Of a stretch of 64,000 bases of DNA, positions 24,001-33,651 are shown in pieces. The notes beneath the pieces are model-generated. The model worked only from the letters and a program-made list of their open reading frames with translations. It searched no databases and had not been told where the DNA came from. Both the position numbers and the translations under genes were made by a program. The DNA is from Bullera alba (taxonomy: Eukaryota > Basidiomycota > Tremellomycetes > Tremellales > Bulleraceae), in contig BCIX01000001.1 in assembly GCA_001600095.1 (NCBI GenBank), positions 372,001-436,000 of the forward strand, written 5' to 3'. Numbering within the stretch: position 1 is the first letter of the stretch; each line of letters opens with the position of its first letter.

Positions 24001-24316
24001 CGTATGAGACAGAATGTCGAGTCGTGCGTTTGGTTCTCGTTTGCTCGTTGTGCGGGGATCCGGACGACGAATTGGCAGATATATCGTCTAGCGGGACGAC
24101 TGAAGATGGCGATCGTTGCGGTGGCGTGGATGATGAAGTTGAAGATCCAGCGGCCGAAGTGCTAGGAGACTGCAGTGAATGTACTAGCGGATTGTTGACA
24201 GGAGACGAAGGCTCAGTGGGTTTGGCGATGGATAGAATGTTGGCGGCGGACTGCGGAGAACGAGGTCTACGTGCATTTGACTCAGCAAGCTTTCGAGGCC
24301 GAGTATCATCGCCCAT
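21085..24316 (-). CDS. Rck2/Srk1-type serine/threonine kinase (CAMK group)
   Basis: A protein kinase close to yeast Rck1/Rck2 and fission yeast Srk1, which are targets of the stress MAP kinase Hog1/Sty1. The glycine loop is MGDGAFSNVYKAL and the ATP lysine is in KVAVKVVRKYEL. The family-typical segments HPGIVKLLSFFESDEHYF and LTYFSENLSRHVILQ follow. The catalytic loop is VVHRDIKPENLLFE, and the Mg motif is VKIADFGLSK. The activation segment is TMTPCGTVGYTAPE, and VDMWALGCVLYTLLCGFP follows. The kinase domain ends at DEFLAHPWIKEAPS. The C-terminal tail is basic and helical (EEARRKHGEAVARQIQEHQN). The N-terminus is long, Ser/Pro-rich, with an Asn-Gln repeat encoded by CTGGTT hexamers near 23375-23405. 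The first exon (24316 to about 23940) is joined on weak splice evidence, so the N-terminus is tentative. Confidence 0.85.
23375..23408. repeat. Hexanucleotide microsatellite in the kinase gene
   Basis: Tandem TTCTGG/GGTTCT units, one changed to GGTTTT, lie inside the kinase coding region. Read on the gene strand they encode an alternating Asn-Gln run. Such in-frame hexamer repeats can change copy number without shifting the frame, so length variation between strains is likely. Confidence 0.8.
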
Positions 24317-25139
24317 ATCGACTCTAGAACACCCACTCACCTCGATGTTCACACAAAGTCGGATGACGCGGTTGCTCAGACGATGAACTGATGTGCGATT
24401 CCGAGGTACCGAAGGTGACTACCGCAATTGTGGGGCAGTACAATTCTGTTAATCGGGTTGCGTTGAATGCGTGTCCTCTATTGTCGATACTTCGAGTTCC
24501 GTCTGCGATACTTTGAGATGTGAGCGTTTGGACGATGGTGGTGATGGGTTTATAACAGACGTAGCGAGTGATAGTGACGACGACTTGGTTGACCAAGACG
24601 CGGGTGGAGGGAGGGAGGGAGGGAGAGAGGGAGGGGATCCAGAAGCAATGACGGAAATGACGAAATGACGATGTCCCCTCTGATCCGCGATGTTCAGGAG
24701 GGCCGGGGGAAGGGGGTAACGTACGGTGACGTTAACGCTGGAAGCTGTCTCGTGTCTCCGTCACTCTTCTGCGTTTACGGGTATCTGAGGGTGTGGTCAG
24801 GGCAGGGACAGGGGCGGATGCTATGAGGCGAGGACGTGATTGTATGGAGCAGCAAGAGCTCCAACAGGCTCTAACAGGCTCCAACGCAGCCTCGACATCC
24901 AGGCTGCTGCAGAGGGGGGGTCGAATTTGGGTTGGCCACCTGACTGACCAATCAAAGCGCAGCGGCTAAGACCGTGATGACGACGATTCCCCACTCCCCC
25001 TTTGTGACGTCACCTTGGCGTTTTGGAAATGTCGCAACATCCTGCGCGATCCAGCAGGATCAGGCAGAATCCAGCTCTCGGTTTCAACTTTCAAATGCAG
25101 CGAGCTTCATACAGTGCATATACAGTACATCCTGTACAA
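24317..25139. promoter_or_regulatory. Upstream region of the kinase gene and 3' end of the glycosyltransferase gene
   Basis: About 820 bp between two minus-strand genes. It contains a G-run tract at 24602-24637 (see separate entry) and a 10-bp imperfect triplicate (GCTCCAACAG, GCTCTAACAG, GCTCCAACGC) at 24858-24887. No supported coding frame was found. The kinase gene may have leader exons here: a GTGAGT donor lies on the minus strand just upstream of ATG 24316. Confidence 0.45.
24602..24637 (+). repeat. GGGA repeat tract with G-quadruplex potential
   Basis: The plus strand carries at least five runs of three or more G separated mostly by single A (GGGAGGGAGGGAGGG core), followed by GAGAGAGGGAGGGG. 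Four adjacent G3 runs with one-base loops is the classic strong G-quadruplex pattern. It lies about 290-320 bp upstream of the kinase ATG, on the strand complementary to the gene's coding strand. Confidence 0.8.
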
Positions 25140-26515
25140 CTATCGCTCTATCGAAACGCGCCTGCCTGCGATGATCATCTCATCCACACCTTGTGCTTGA
25201 CTACGCCTCCAGCGCGCTTCCTCCCCGGGCTCTCTATACCGCTTGACTAGTCGCGTGAACGACGTGTCGATTCTGCTGATCGTCGATGGGTTTAGGACTC
25301 GCAGGTATGGCCTAGCTAATGTCTCCCACGCGTGATATCTAGTAACTGATCAGCAGAGGTGCCGCAAAGAGGAACTGTTACTCACGCCAATTGCCCCGAA
25401 GCATCAAAGTCGTACTCGACGGTCTCGTAAACTGACCTGATGTGGTCTTTGGTCCACAACGGCCAAAAGAAGGCTCGTTCCGACAGGACCGTCACCGTGG
25501 TCGGGTAAAGCTGAGCAAGAACCCAAGGTACTTCCTAAATACCGAGTCAGCTAGGCAGAACCATGACAAAAGACCAAGTAACACCTACTATGGACTGCTT
25601 GGACCAGTTCGTGCCGTCGAAATCCTCATACGCCTCGATCCACCGTTCGAGAAATACTGCCCCTGGCCGGGCAACAATGACGGCGTTGCAGAGACCCTTG
25701 GGCGACATCTCGTCGTCCGAAGCACGGCCATTGCGATACTCCAACATCTTCGCCTCCATCCCCAGCACCGTGTCGTATTGATACAGCGAGGCCGAGTTGA
25801 AAGGTTTGACGATCACCGTATCTATGTCAAGGTATACCCCTCCGTACTTGTGCAACCTGATCAGGAATCAGCTCAGCGCGGGTCGATACCACTGACACCT
25901 CCAGGCGCACGACATCTGCCTTGTGTGCATACGACAGTACCGGTCTTTTCTCCTTGCCCACGTGTTCCACCTGTCTAGCTCGGACCACTTCTATCATGCC
26001 CCTCCTGACTCCATCCTCGTCAATCCACCCTTCCCAATTCATCACCCTATCCCACCAATACCCTCTAGGCATCCGTACACAGTGGAACATGATCCGCTCC
26101 GGCTTGAGCATGATCAGCGCTGAGCGCATCGCCAGGTAGGCAAAGTAAGGAAAGTCCTCGGCTTCAGCATCCGGTCTTGTGTCCAAGCCATGAATGTAGT
26201 GAACGATGTTGGGTACGGGGTCCAAAGGCGGTGGGAGGGATGGGACCGGTAGGCTTAGGTTTGACGGTGGAGGTATCAACGAGTGCGGCAGGATCGACGG
26301 TGAACTTGGCGGTCTGCGAGAGTATATCGATAGGAACGTGGGATAGTGGCTTCCTAACCATATACCAGCTCCAAAGACCAGCGTCAGAGTCAGGAGACGG
26401 ATCAATCTCCACTTGGCCGAGCGATGAGAAGCCTATATGGTATCAGCCCGCTCTTCGCACTACTAGCACTTACGGCAAGCTTGCCATTTCTGGTCATAGG
26501 GATGTACTCTGACAT
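25140..26515 (-). CDS. Type II membrane glycosyltransferase with DXD motif (Gly_transf_sug type)
   Basis: Probably a Golgi glycosyltransferase of the DXD sugar-binding family that includes Och1-like and alpha-1,4-glycosyltransferase-like enzymes. The first exon (26515 to about 26474) gives MSEYIPMTRNGKLA. It joins to ASHRSAKWRL and then a membrane anchor (LLTLTLVFGAGIWLGSHY), giving a short cytosolic tail and a single N-terminal helix. A Pro/Ser-rich stem follows. The catalytic core has IPNIVHYIHG-like PNIVHYIHG, then YAHKADVVRLEVLHKYGGVY and LDIDTVIVKPF with the DID metal-binding motif. YHAWETLARPYL near the end matches the conserved H-x-W-E motif of the family. The protein ends in a basic tail after an exon starting near 25340. 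The acceptor sugar is unknown; mannan or capsule-type glycans are possible. Confidence 0.85.
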
Positions 26516-27276
26516 ACCGCTGTCAGGTTGTTTGACCGACGAGTCGTATCCGAACATGGTGGTTGGTTTTCAGTACAGTATAATCTCAAGTGGAGTTAAT
26601 GATGACTGGAGGGAGCTGATGCGTTGCTCGGTGATCCTGCGTCACCTGTGCCCTGCTCGAGCGTCCGTGCCAGTGTGTTTTTGATGAGCTGTTTCACACT
26701 ATTGCTTCTCCTCCGCCATTCTCGTGAATGTTGAAAGCGTAGTAAGTATGTGAAGTCGATGGTCATCGGAGCAGAGATTGGATCGATGCTTCTCTGCCTA
26801 GGTCGATCCGACATCGCTGTGCTGTGATCTGCTGCGGTGCAGCACTTTGTTGGTTCTGTGGACTGCGTACAGGCAGGGCGGATCTGAAATTCTGAAACAA
26901 GCCGGGACCCCGTTCTCCGAATGTGCCGTAAAGAAAGATTCAACTGCCGCACCGCTCACTACCGCTCGAGTGACATCGAAGCATCCTCTCAGGCTCTCAG
27001 CTTGACGACCTCAAGTTGACCTTCCTTGGTACGTCGTCCTCGTCGTCGAGGCCGTGACCTTTGCCTCACTCAGCTTCCCTCAGCTAGGTCACTCAGCTAG
27101 GCCTACTTTACATGTCAAGGTATGCGTCTGAAGTATGATGCATGATGCCCGTCCCTAACTAGATATGCAAATGATGCTCCTAGGGATCCTGAGATCCCAT
27201 CCTATCGGCAGATGATCAAAATTTTGGACTTCCCATACAGCGGGCCGCGACACGAGCCCGATCACCTCTAAGCTCA
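26516..27276. promoter_or_regulatory. Promoter of the glycosyltransferase gene and 3' end of MutY
   Basis: 761 bp between two minus-strand genes. No coding frame has support. A repeated CTCAGCT word occurs around 27068-27100 (CACTCAGCTTCCCTCAGCTAGGTCACTCAGCTAGG). Otherwise I see nothing notable. Confidence 0.4.
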
Positions 27277-29354
27277 TCAAGTGCCACCCCTTGAAGGCAT
27301 CATCGGCATCATGACCTTCTTGACCAATTTCTCTCCGGGCTCCAGTTTCGCTTTCAGATCCACCTTGCTCGTCCGTTTCTTCACAGTCTTCTTCGCCGCA
27401 GCGGGCTTGGTGGCACCGCCAGCCTCGAATGACCCCCATTTGCCGTACACCTCCGCCCAGCATTTCTTCACTCCAGTACCCACGTTACCACTCTCCACTT
27501 CTTCCGCAGTCCACCACACCGACTGTCCACTGGCCTTGATCGTGTCGCCCTTGGCGAGAACGAGGTGAAGGACATGATACGTCATGTTGATGTGACTGAA
27601 GATATGTTTGACCGGTTCGTGGAACTTGTGCGAGGTGATCGACTTCGAGATGGTCGATTGCTCGACATTAAGCGTCTCTGCAATGAGACCCGTAGCCAGG
27701 TCGAGTCGCTCTGCAGGGGTGGATTCGGCTTCGATCGCCAAAGTCGGCGGTTGAAACAGTCCCGCCAGTAGTCCTGGATCACGTTAGCTGAGAATGAGAT
27801 GGCCGTACCCACCTTTCTCGGGACGCTTGGTGAAGAGCCACTTGCGCTCGTCCCCCTCAGTTTCGACGATACACACCAGCTCGTCCTCGTCCCGACTGGC
27901 TTTCTTGGCCTTCTTCATGGGGAAGACCGTGACGCTTGGGATCAGGTTGCCCTTCCCGGGCATGGGTTCGCAATGATCGCACACGTCGTCGAATTTCACA
28001 GACTTTGGCTTCGCGGACAACTGCGACCTGTCAGAAACCGCTGGCACAATAACTTGATGACTCACCTCGGCGTAGGCGTGACATGCTTTCTGAACGGGAC
28101 ATTCGGTACAGTTTGGTGACACTGGCTTGCAGATCTGATTTCCCAACTCCATCAGAGCCTAAACCCGTCAGCGATGCCTCAGTGCGTTCGGACGCACCTG
28201 ATTCCAGTCCCCAGCTATGCCTTCGTTATCTGCGCCTCTCGGCAGGCTATTGACGATTCTTGTCGCTCTCGACCAGAGGAAGTCTGTCGACCGCTTGTCT
28301 CCAAACGTCGCGTGATAGGCCAACAGACGAGACAACACTCGGTGTATGTTTCCATCAACCTGAAACCCCTGTGAGCTCCCTTGAACAACTTGAAGGCGGA
28401 TGATGGACACTTACAGTCGGCGTGCGCACGCCATATGCCATGGAGGTGATTGCACCCGCTGTATACCTCCCAATCCCATCCACATTCTTCTCCAGGTACA
28501 CCGGATCCTCCGATAGCCTGCCATCTTGCTTCGAATCACGGACGATCTTCTTGGCGCCATTGAGCAGAGACGATGCGCGGCGATAGTAGCCCAATCCGCC
28601 TGTATTGTCAGCCGCACCCCGACTCATTACCACTCACGCCACACCGCATTGACCTCCTCGATGTCGGCCTTGGCGAGGTCGGCTATCGTAGGCCACTTTT
28701 CCACCCAACGATTCCAGTACGCGATCACCTGTAGGCGTCAGAGCTGAAAAGACGTCAAGACTCACCGTTGTGACTTGGGTCTGCTGCAGCATGACCTCGC
28801 TGACTGGACGGGGTTTAGCGAGTAATCTCCGCCGATATGTCTTACATACCCCATATCTGGGAGGGTCAGCTCATTCTCACCAAAGCATGACAATCCCACC
28901 AGTCGTTGTACCCACCTCATATGCCCTCTGAGCTTTCTCTTCGTCTGTCAACGACGGATCGTATTGCTTCCGCCAAGGCATCCCCCGTCGTTCCCTAGGA
29001 TCTTATCAGCATCCTCGTTGCCGTTTGCACTCACCTTACGCTCTCGAACCAATCGAGCAGACTCGCCGCACTTCCCTCTACGTCCTCGGTATCATGCCAC
29101 GAATACCCATGATCCCGATTGATATAACCTCCATCCTCAATATCGCCAATCGCCTCGGTCACAGACTTTCTCGGCTTCTTGACGCTTTTGGAAGGGGCTC
29201 GTGCGGCCGATCGCTTTGTGGCCTTTCCGCTCGCGGGTTTGCGCTTGACGGAAATCACCTCGAAACTGGATGAAGAGAAGGGTGACCCGGGCCCGTCATC
29301 GAAATCGGATTCGAGATCGGCCTTGCCGGGCTGAAAGTCGTCGTCAGATGACAT
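27277..29354 (-). CDS. MYH1: A/G-specific adenine DNA glycosylase (MutY homolog)
   Basis: A base-excision repair enzyme that removes adenine mispaired with 8-oxoguanine in nucleus and mitochondria. About 565 residues in roughly nine exons. The N-terminal 90 residues are Ser/Asp- then Lys-rich, likely carrying a nuclear signal (KPRKSVTEAI region). The catalytic core starts with RGMPWRKQYDPSLT and has VWVSEVMLQQTQVTTVI with the catalytic Glu. The helix-hairpin-helix is VDGIGRYTAGAI, and VDGNIHRVLSRLL carries the catalytic Asp. The iron-sulfur loop CKPVSPNCTECPVQKAC has the C-x6-C-x2-C-x5-C spacing for [4Fe-4S]. The C-terminal Nudix-like domain that reads 8-oxoG follows (NLIPSVTVFPMKKAK, KWLFTKRPEKGGLLAGLF). 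The last residues are Lys-rich. Two GACGCGTCGCG elements sit upstream. Confidence 0.95.
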
Positions 29355-30100
29355 GATTGGAGGGACTGTACGATAGCTAAGACACCAACACTCAGAGTTG
29401 AGGTCAAGCCTGTGATGTCTCGTGTGAGGATCGGCGAATGAGCTTGGTTCGATTTCGACGCGTCGCGAGTCGCGATAATGTCGAATTTTCAGAGACGCGT
29501 CGCGGTGAACTTCGTACGCCCGTTCAAGTTGGGAAGATTGTACACTAGGCGGGCAACTGTGCATGGGAGGCAAGCTTGAAACGGAGGTACAAGGCAACCT
29601 GACACGCCAAGGACCGTGCATGACAACTGGAAAGCTGCAAAGCTGATTCGAGAAAGGTATACTCACTCCGACCTCCAGAGTTTGAACTCGCAGCTCCTCG
29701 TCAGTTGCCAATAATTGCCAATGTTCGAGTTCGACAATCGTCCCGAGTCAGATACTTAGAACGCCAGGAGTACTACCAGTCGGTATAGCAAGGATGGCAA
29801 GGTGCAGTGATCAATCCTGTATGGCTATGTGCATGTGCACACTTACAATACTCACTGATCACCAGTCGACGAGGTGAGTTAGGCTTTGTCAAGAAACGAG
29901 AAGCTGAGATCGACCGATTGACTTGATTGACATTATACTCGTTACATACTTGACCTGTGCGCCCTCCGCTGACGCAAGCTGGAGCATACGCTCTTTTCCT
30001 TTCCCCCACACTTCTAGCGAGTCGAAGGGACAAGGCCGGCCAATGCGGGCGGGCGTGTTGACGGCAGGAGTTGACAGGCTGCTTGCTCACCGCCAGCAGA
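29355..30100. promoter_or_regulatory. MutY promoter region and 3' end of U1-70K
   Basis: 746 bp between two minus-strand genes. The part near MutY holds two MCB-like elements (separate entry). The rest is 3' flanking sequence of the U1-70K gene; I see no further coding frame with support. Confidence 0.5.
29457..29504. promoter_or_regulatory. Two MCB-like elements upstream of MutY
   Basis: The 11-mer GACGCGTCGCG occurs twice, at 29457-29467 and 29494-29504, each containing the palindrome ACGCGT. They lie about 103-150 bp upstream of the MutY ATG. ACGCGT is the MluI cell-cycle box bound by MBF/SBF-type APSES factors at G1/S genes in fungi. The link to regulation is an inference from motif and position. 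Confidence 0.6.
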
Positions 30101-31610
30101 CTAGTATCGAGCCCTTTTTGAATCTCTGTCCTCATATCCACCACCACCACCGCCGCCACCGTATGGCATACCACCGCCGGGTCCTCCACCACCGCCGAAG
30201 CCAGGTCCACCACCGCCCTGGAAATCCCTCTTGAAACCACCAGCAGGTCCACCACCGAAGCCATTGCCCTGTGGGGCGAAACCGTTTCCAGGAGGACCGC
30301 TGAGTCTGTTAGCTTGACACAGCTGAATGACACATCTCGACTCACCCGAAGCCTCCAGGAGGTCCCTGACCGCCATAGCCTCGGTCCCCACCAGGTGGCC
30401 CACTAGGACCACAGGTCAGCAAGTTCTGGTAAGGCTTTCAAGCGATGTTGCTCACCCGAAGCCGCCACGATCACCTCCCATGCCGCCCCGCGAGAAGCCA
30501 CCTCCTCTAGGCGCACCAAAGCCTCCACGGTCTCCACCAAATCCTCCTCGATCTCCTCCGCCAAATCCGCCTCGACCCATGAATCCTCCTCGGGGCACGA
30601 AACCGCGCGATGGCCCTCCTCTAAATGGACCCCCTCGCCCTCGGAATCCACCCCGTCCGCCATCCATCATCGGCATGGGAGGAGCCTCGGCAGGAGGCAG
30701 CTTGACAGGTCGACCGCCCAGCCCACCGCCAAGCTTCCTTGGTCGCCAGCCTTTAACCGTTCTCCCACGCTCCACGTCCACCAATATCCGCTTGTGATGT
30801 ATAGGAATACCCTCGGCATCTTTGTAGGCGGCTGAAATGTTAGCTGTGTAAATGTAGTCTGACTCACCCTTCATGTCCCGTTCTCTTTCGAAGACGATGA
30901 AAGCATAGGACGTAGGTTTGCCTTTTCTATTCTTCACCATTCGCACTCTCTCAATGGCACCGTACATCTCAAACTCGTGCCGCAGGTCGGCCTCTGTTGT
31001 TTTTTTGGACTACAGGTTAGCTATGATTTTGACCATTTACTCACTAGTCGAGCGATGAACAGCGTCTTGTAAGGGTCTCCAACGGCGTTCTCGTCTTTCT
31101 GAGGTTGATCTACACATCAGCACAATTATATCACGGCTACTCACAGTTCTCCTCCGAGTCCTTCTTGTACTGCTCTTGCCGCTTCTTCCTCAACTCTTTC
31201 CGCATCTTTCTTGCTTCCTGCCCAACGACACCGGCCTCGGCTATGGGATCTCTCCTGACTTTCTTCCCCTTGTCCTTCTTCTTGATAGCCTCGCCCTCCT
31301 CAACCTCGCCATTCTCAACCTTGACATCGACGTCCATCTTGTCGCCGTCGGCAACGACTTTATCCTGCTCTGCCTCGGCTTTTGGCACAGCGGTTCCATT
31401 GGCCTCTGCTATTGTCGCCGCGCGCTCCTCCATTCCTCTCCTGACCTCTTCATTTTCGGCATCCTCCCGAATCCGCTTGACCAAGTCTCCTACACCCTTG
31501 AGTGCGTTTGGTCCTCTATCCCGCTCGTCTTTGGTGAGAGGTAATAGGAATGGTGGGTGTGGCCGGGGCGCGAACAGCCGCAGCAGGTTTGGCGGCAATA
31601 GCGCTGTCAT
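30101..31610 (-). CDS. SNP1: U1 small nuclear ribonucleoprotein 70 kDa (U1-70K)
   Basis: The U1 snRNP protein that binds stem-loop I of U1 snRNA and helps define 5' splice sites. The N-terminus ([20 protein letters not shown], then FLLPLTKDE) matches the family's conserved leader. It is followed by an acidic then Lys-rich helix ([20 protein letters not shown]), the segment that wraps U1 RNA. The RRM has YKTLFIARL (RNP2) and [11 protein letters not shown] (RNP1), then [20 protein letters not shown], which is diagnostic of U1-70K. The C-terminal third is a Gly-rich RGG/GGF domain ([19 protein letters not shown] and many repeats) ending in DRDSKRARY. Metazoan U1-70K has Arg-Asp/Arg-Glu repeats there instead. 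The start is the first ATG before the leader. Confidence 0.95.
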
Positions 31611-32022
31611 CGTTGTATGTTTTGGTAGTAGCTAGAGAGCTCTGGTGAAGCTATCTTTGCTATAGCCTGGACTGTATGGCTGCAGGCTGCGCTGGCCGTG
31701 GACGACTGAGTCCGAAGGGGGGAGATCGCAATCGCCGCGGCGATATCACCGTGAGAGCCATGTGGCAAATGCCCACCTGCCCCCTCCCTCTCGCCACTCA
31801 CCCGATGTTTCCCGATGACCCGGCTCCCCCACCACCCAGGGAAAAAACCTGGCTAGCTTCATCAAACACATCCTCCTCGTCGTCATCTAGAACACCCATC
31901 AATCACCTCGACTACACAGTCAAGACATCCCGACACTCCTCAAAACCAATCAAGACTACACGTCAACAACAGCTACTACTAAACTCTCATTTAACACACC
32001 ACCTACAGAGCATCGAAGGAAA
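31611..32022. promoter_or_regulatory. Divergent promoter, U1-70K / NDUFA4-like gene
   Basis: 412 bp between two genes read away from each other. It contains a GC-rich palindromic patch near 31732-31744 (CGCCGCGGCG) and, on the right, a CA/TC-rich leader (CATCAAACACATCCTCC and similar) before the small gene. No coding frame is supported. Confidence 0.5.
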
Positions 32023-32474
32023 ATGGCTGTAAGTGGATCCCGCTCCACCTGAGATTGAACGTCTGCTGACCTTGACTGCAGGGCCGATTCAACTTCAGAA
32101 AGCACATGCCCGTCGAGACCTACCCCATCGTCGGGTGAGTGCTGAACTTGGCATTCGCATAGCTGTCTGCTTCTCATGGGTTCCCATCAGCTAACGTCAC
32201 TCCAGTATCGTCGGTATCGCCTGTGTCGGCGCTACATACTACGTCTGGAAACTCTCGCAGGGTAGCGAGGTCGTATGGGACCGAAAGGGTGACTGGAAGC
32301 CATGGGACAAGGTCAAGTACGACCAGAACGTGAGCATATCCCCACCACTCTGATTTCAATTGCTCATGACTCCTTTAGACCAAGTTCCTGTCGTACAACA
32401 ACGACTTCTGGGAGAAGCGAAAGCAGGAGGCTCTTGCCCGACAGAACAACAGCCGAATGGTCGACGAGATCTAA
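32023..32474 (+). CDS. Small mitochondrial inner-membrane protein, NDUFA4/B12D (MLRQ) type
   Basis: A single-span protein of about 91 residues. The first coding exon is only ATG GCT (32023-32028); the second begins at 32083 with GRFNFRKHMPVETYPI. A hydrophobic segment follows (IVGIVGIACVGATYYVWKLS), then a charged matrix/intermembrane part (VVWDRKGDWKPWDKV, YDQNTKFLSYNNDF). The short N-terminus, single helix and following hydrophilic tail resemble the NADH-ubiquinone reductase MLRQ/B12D family, whose members associate with respiratory complexes I or IV. The donor after GCT (GTAAGT) and an acceptor (CTGCAG) are strong. I am confident that it is a gene, less so of the exact family. Confidence 0.75.
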
Positions 32475-32725
32475 ATCTGGTCCCATTCATCATCCTCAGC
32501 ACAGAATTCACTCATTGTACCACGATCCCTTCCCATTTCCGGCCTCGTTCGTATCGGCGTCGCTCGATAGACCCGTCCCATCTGTCGACTTGGATCCGAT
32601 CAACCATCACACTGACCCAGCGAGAGGTCATTACAGCATTGGTATAGCCGTTTAGTTGTTTTCATACAGGATGCACATCCTTACAGCATACTCCTGGCGA
32701 GGCGTCAATCGAAGCACGGATCAAC

Positions 32726-32739
32726 GTTAACGCGTTAAC
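32726..32739. repeat. 14-bp perfect palindrome with ACGCGT core
   Basis: GTTAACGCGTTAAC reads the same on both strands and contains the MluI box ACGCGT at its centre. It lies about 250 bp downstream of the NDUFA4-like stop codon and 1.6 kb upstream of the subtilase ATG, so no target gene is obvious. Confidence 0.7.
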
Positions 32740-33621
32740 CTCTAGCCTTCCCCGTTCAAGCCAAGCTGAATCTCTAAGACTGCTCACGCCACTGGGAGTA
32801 TCTTCTACGCTTTCCAAGACTGATTTCCCCCTCGTCCCCGCCAGTCCGTTGCCCACCCTTTCACTCCCCACCTGCCTTTTCGATGGAGATGGACACAAGT
32901 TGACCTTCATCCGGCAAGTTCGAGTTTTCGCCATTGTATATCAAGGCGGCAGCGTCACGTCGACTGTGCCAAGAGACATTCCGTCTCCTCTCAGAGCCCT
33001 GAGTTCTTCCCCCAGTTGCCAGTGATTGTCCTTGACGTCGCGCGGCGCTTCTTGAAGGTCACTCCTCGCGGTGTGGATGGTCTAAAACGCAACGAGAACT
33101 TGGGACACCCTGCCCACGGCGAAATTCGAGGTCTTCGAACGGCTTGCTCTCCGGTCGTTATGCCCGCCACACAGCTCATATCTGCAGATAGATCATTGAT
33201 CCTGACGTCTCCGAGGTACCGTGTATGTAGGCACGAAATGCACTACACGACCACCGGCAGTCAAGCTCTCATTGCCGCCGTCATGAATGAGCAGCTCGAC
33301 CGACAGCTCACCATGTACCTCCACGAATGCCATGATCATCCACTATATTGTTCACTACCCCTATAAATGGACATGGCGCGTTTGAAACAGCTGGGGCTTA
33401 CATATATAGAGTAGGCCCCCCTAGGTCCCCTTGATATGATCCTGTGAGTACTTTCGCGTCATTACAACGCGTTCCAAATGATGCATGATGTTCCTCCCCT
33501 CTCAAGCGCTCAAATTTCAACCAGCTTGTTCTGGCTGCAATCTGCTGCAATCTAACCGGCACTTTGAAGCAGATGCCGAAGTCACTTGCCAAGCCGCCGC
33601 AAGTTCGGGTCCAGCTGTCCA

Positions 33622-33651
33622 GCTGCCAGCAGCCTGAGAGCAGCTGGCAGC
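33622..33651. repeat. 9-bp perfect inverted repeat
   Basis: GCTGCCAGC at 33622-33630 is matched by its reverse complement GCTGGCAGC at 33643-33651, with a 12-nt loop. It could form a stable hairpin in RNA or DNA, in an otherwise featureless intergenic stretch. Confidence 0.7.

Noticed and set aside
29031..29711. Extended MutY start upstream at 29711
   Set aside because: The upstream part runs through the promoter with MCB-like boxes; ATG 29354 begins the plausible acidic N-terminus.
30327..30797. Proline-rich plus-strand frame of 156 codons
   Set aside because: It is the antisense of the Gly/Arg-rich tail of U1-70K, which gives Pro-rich frames automatically.
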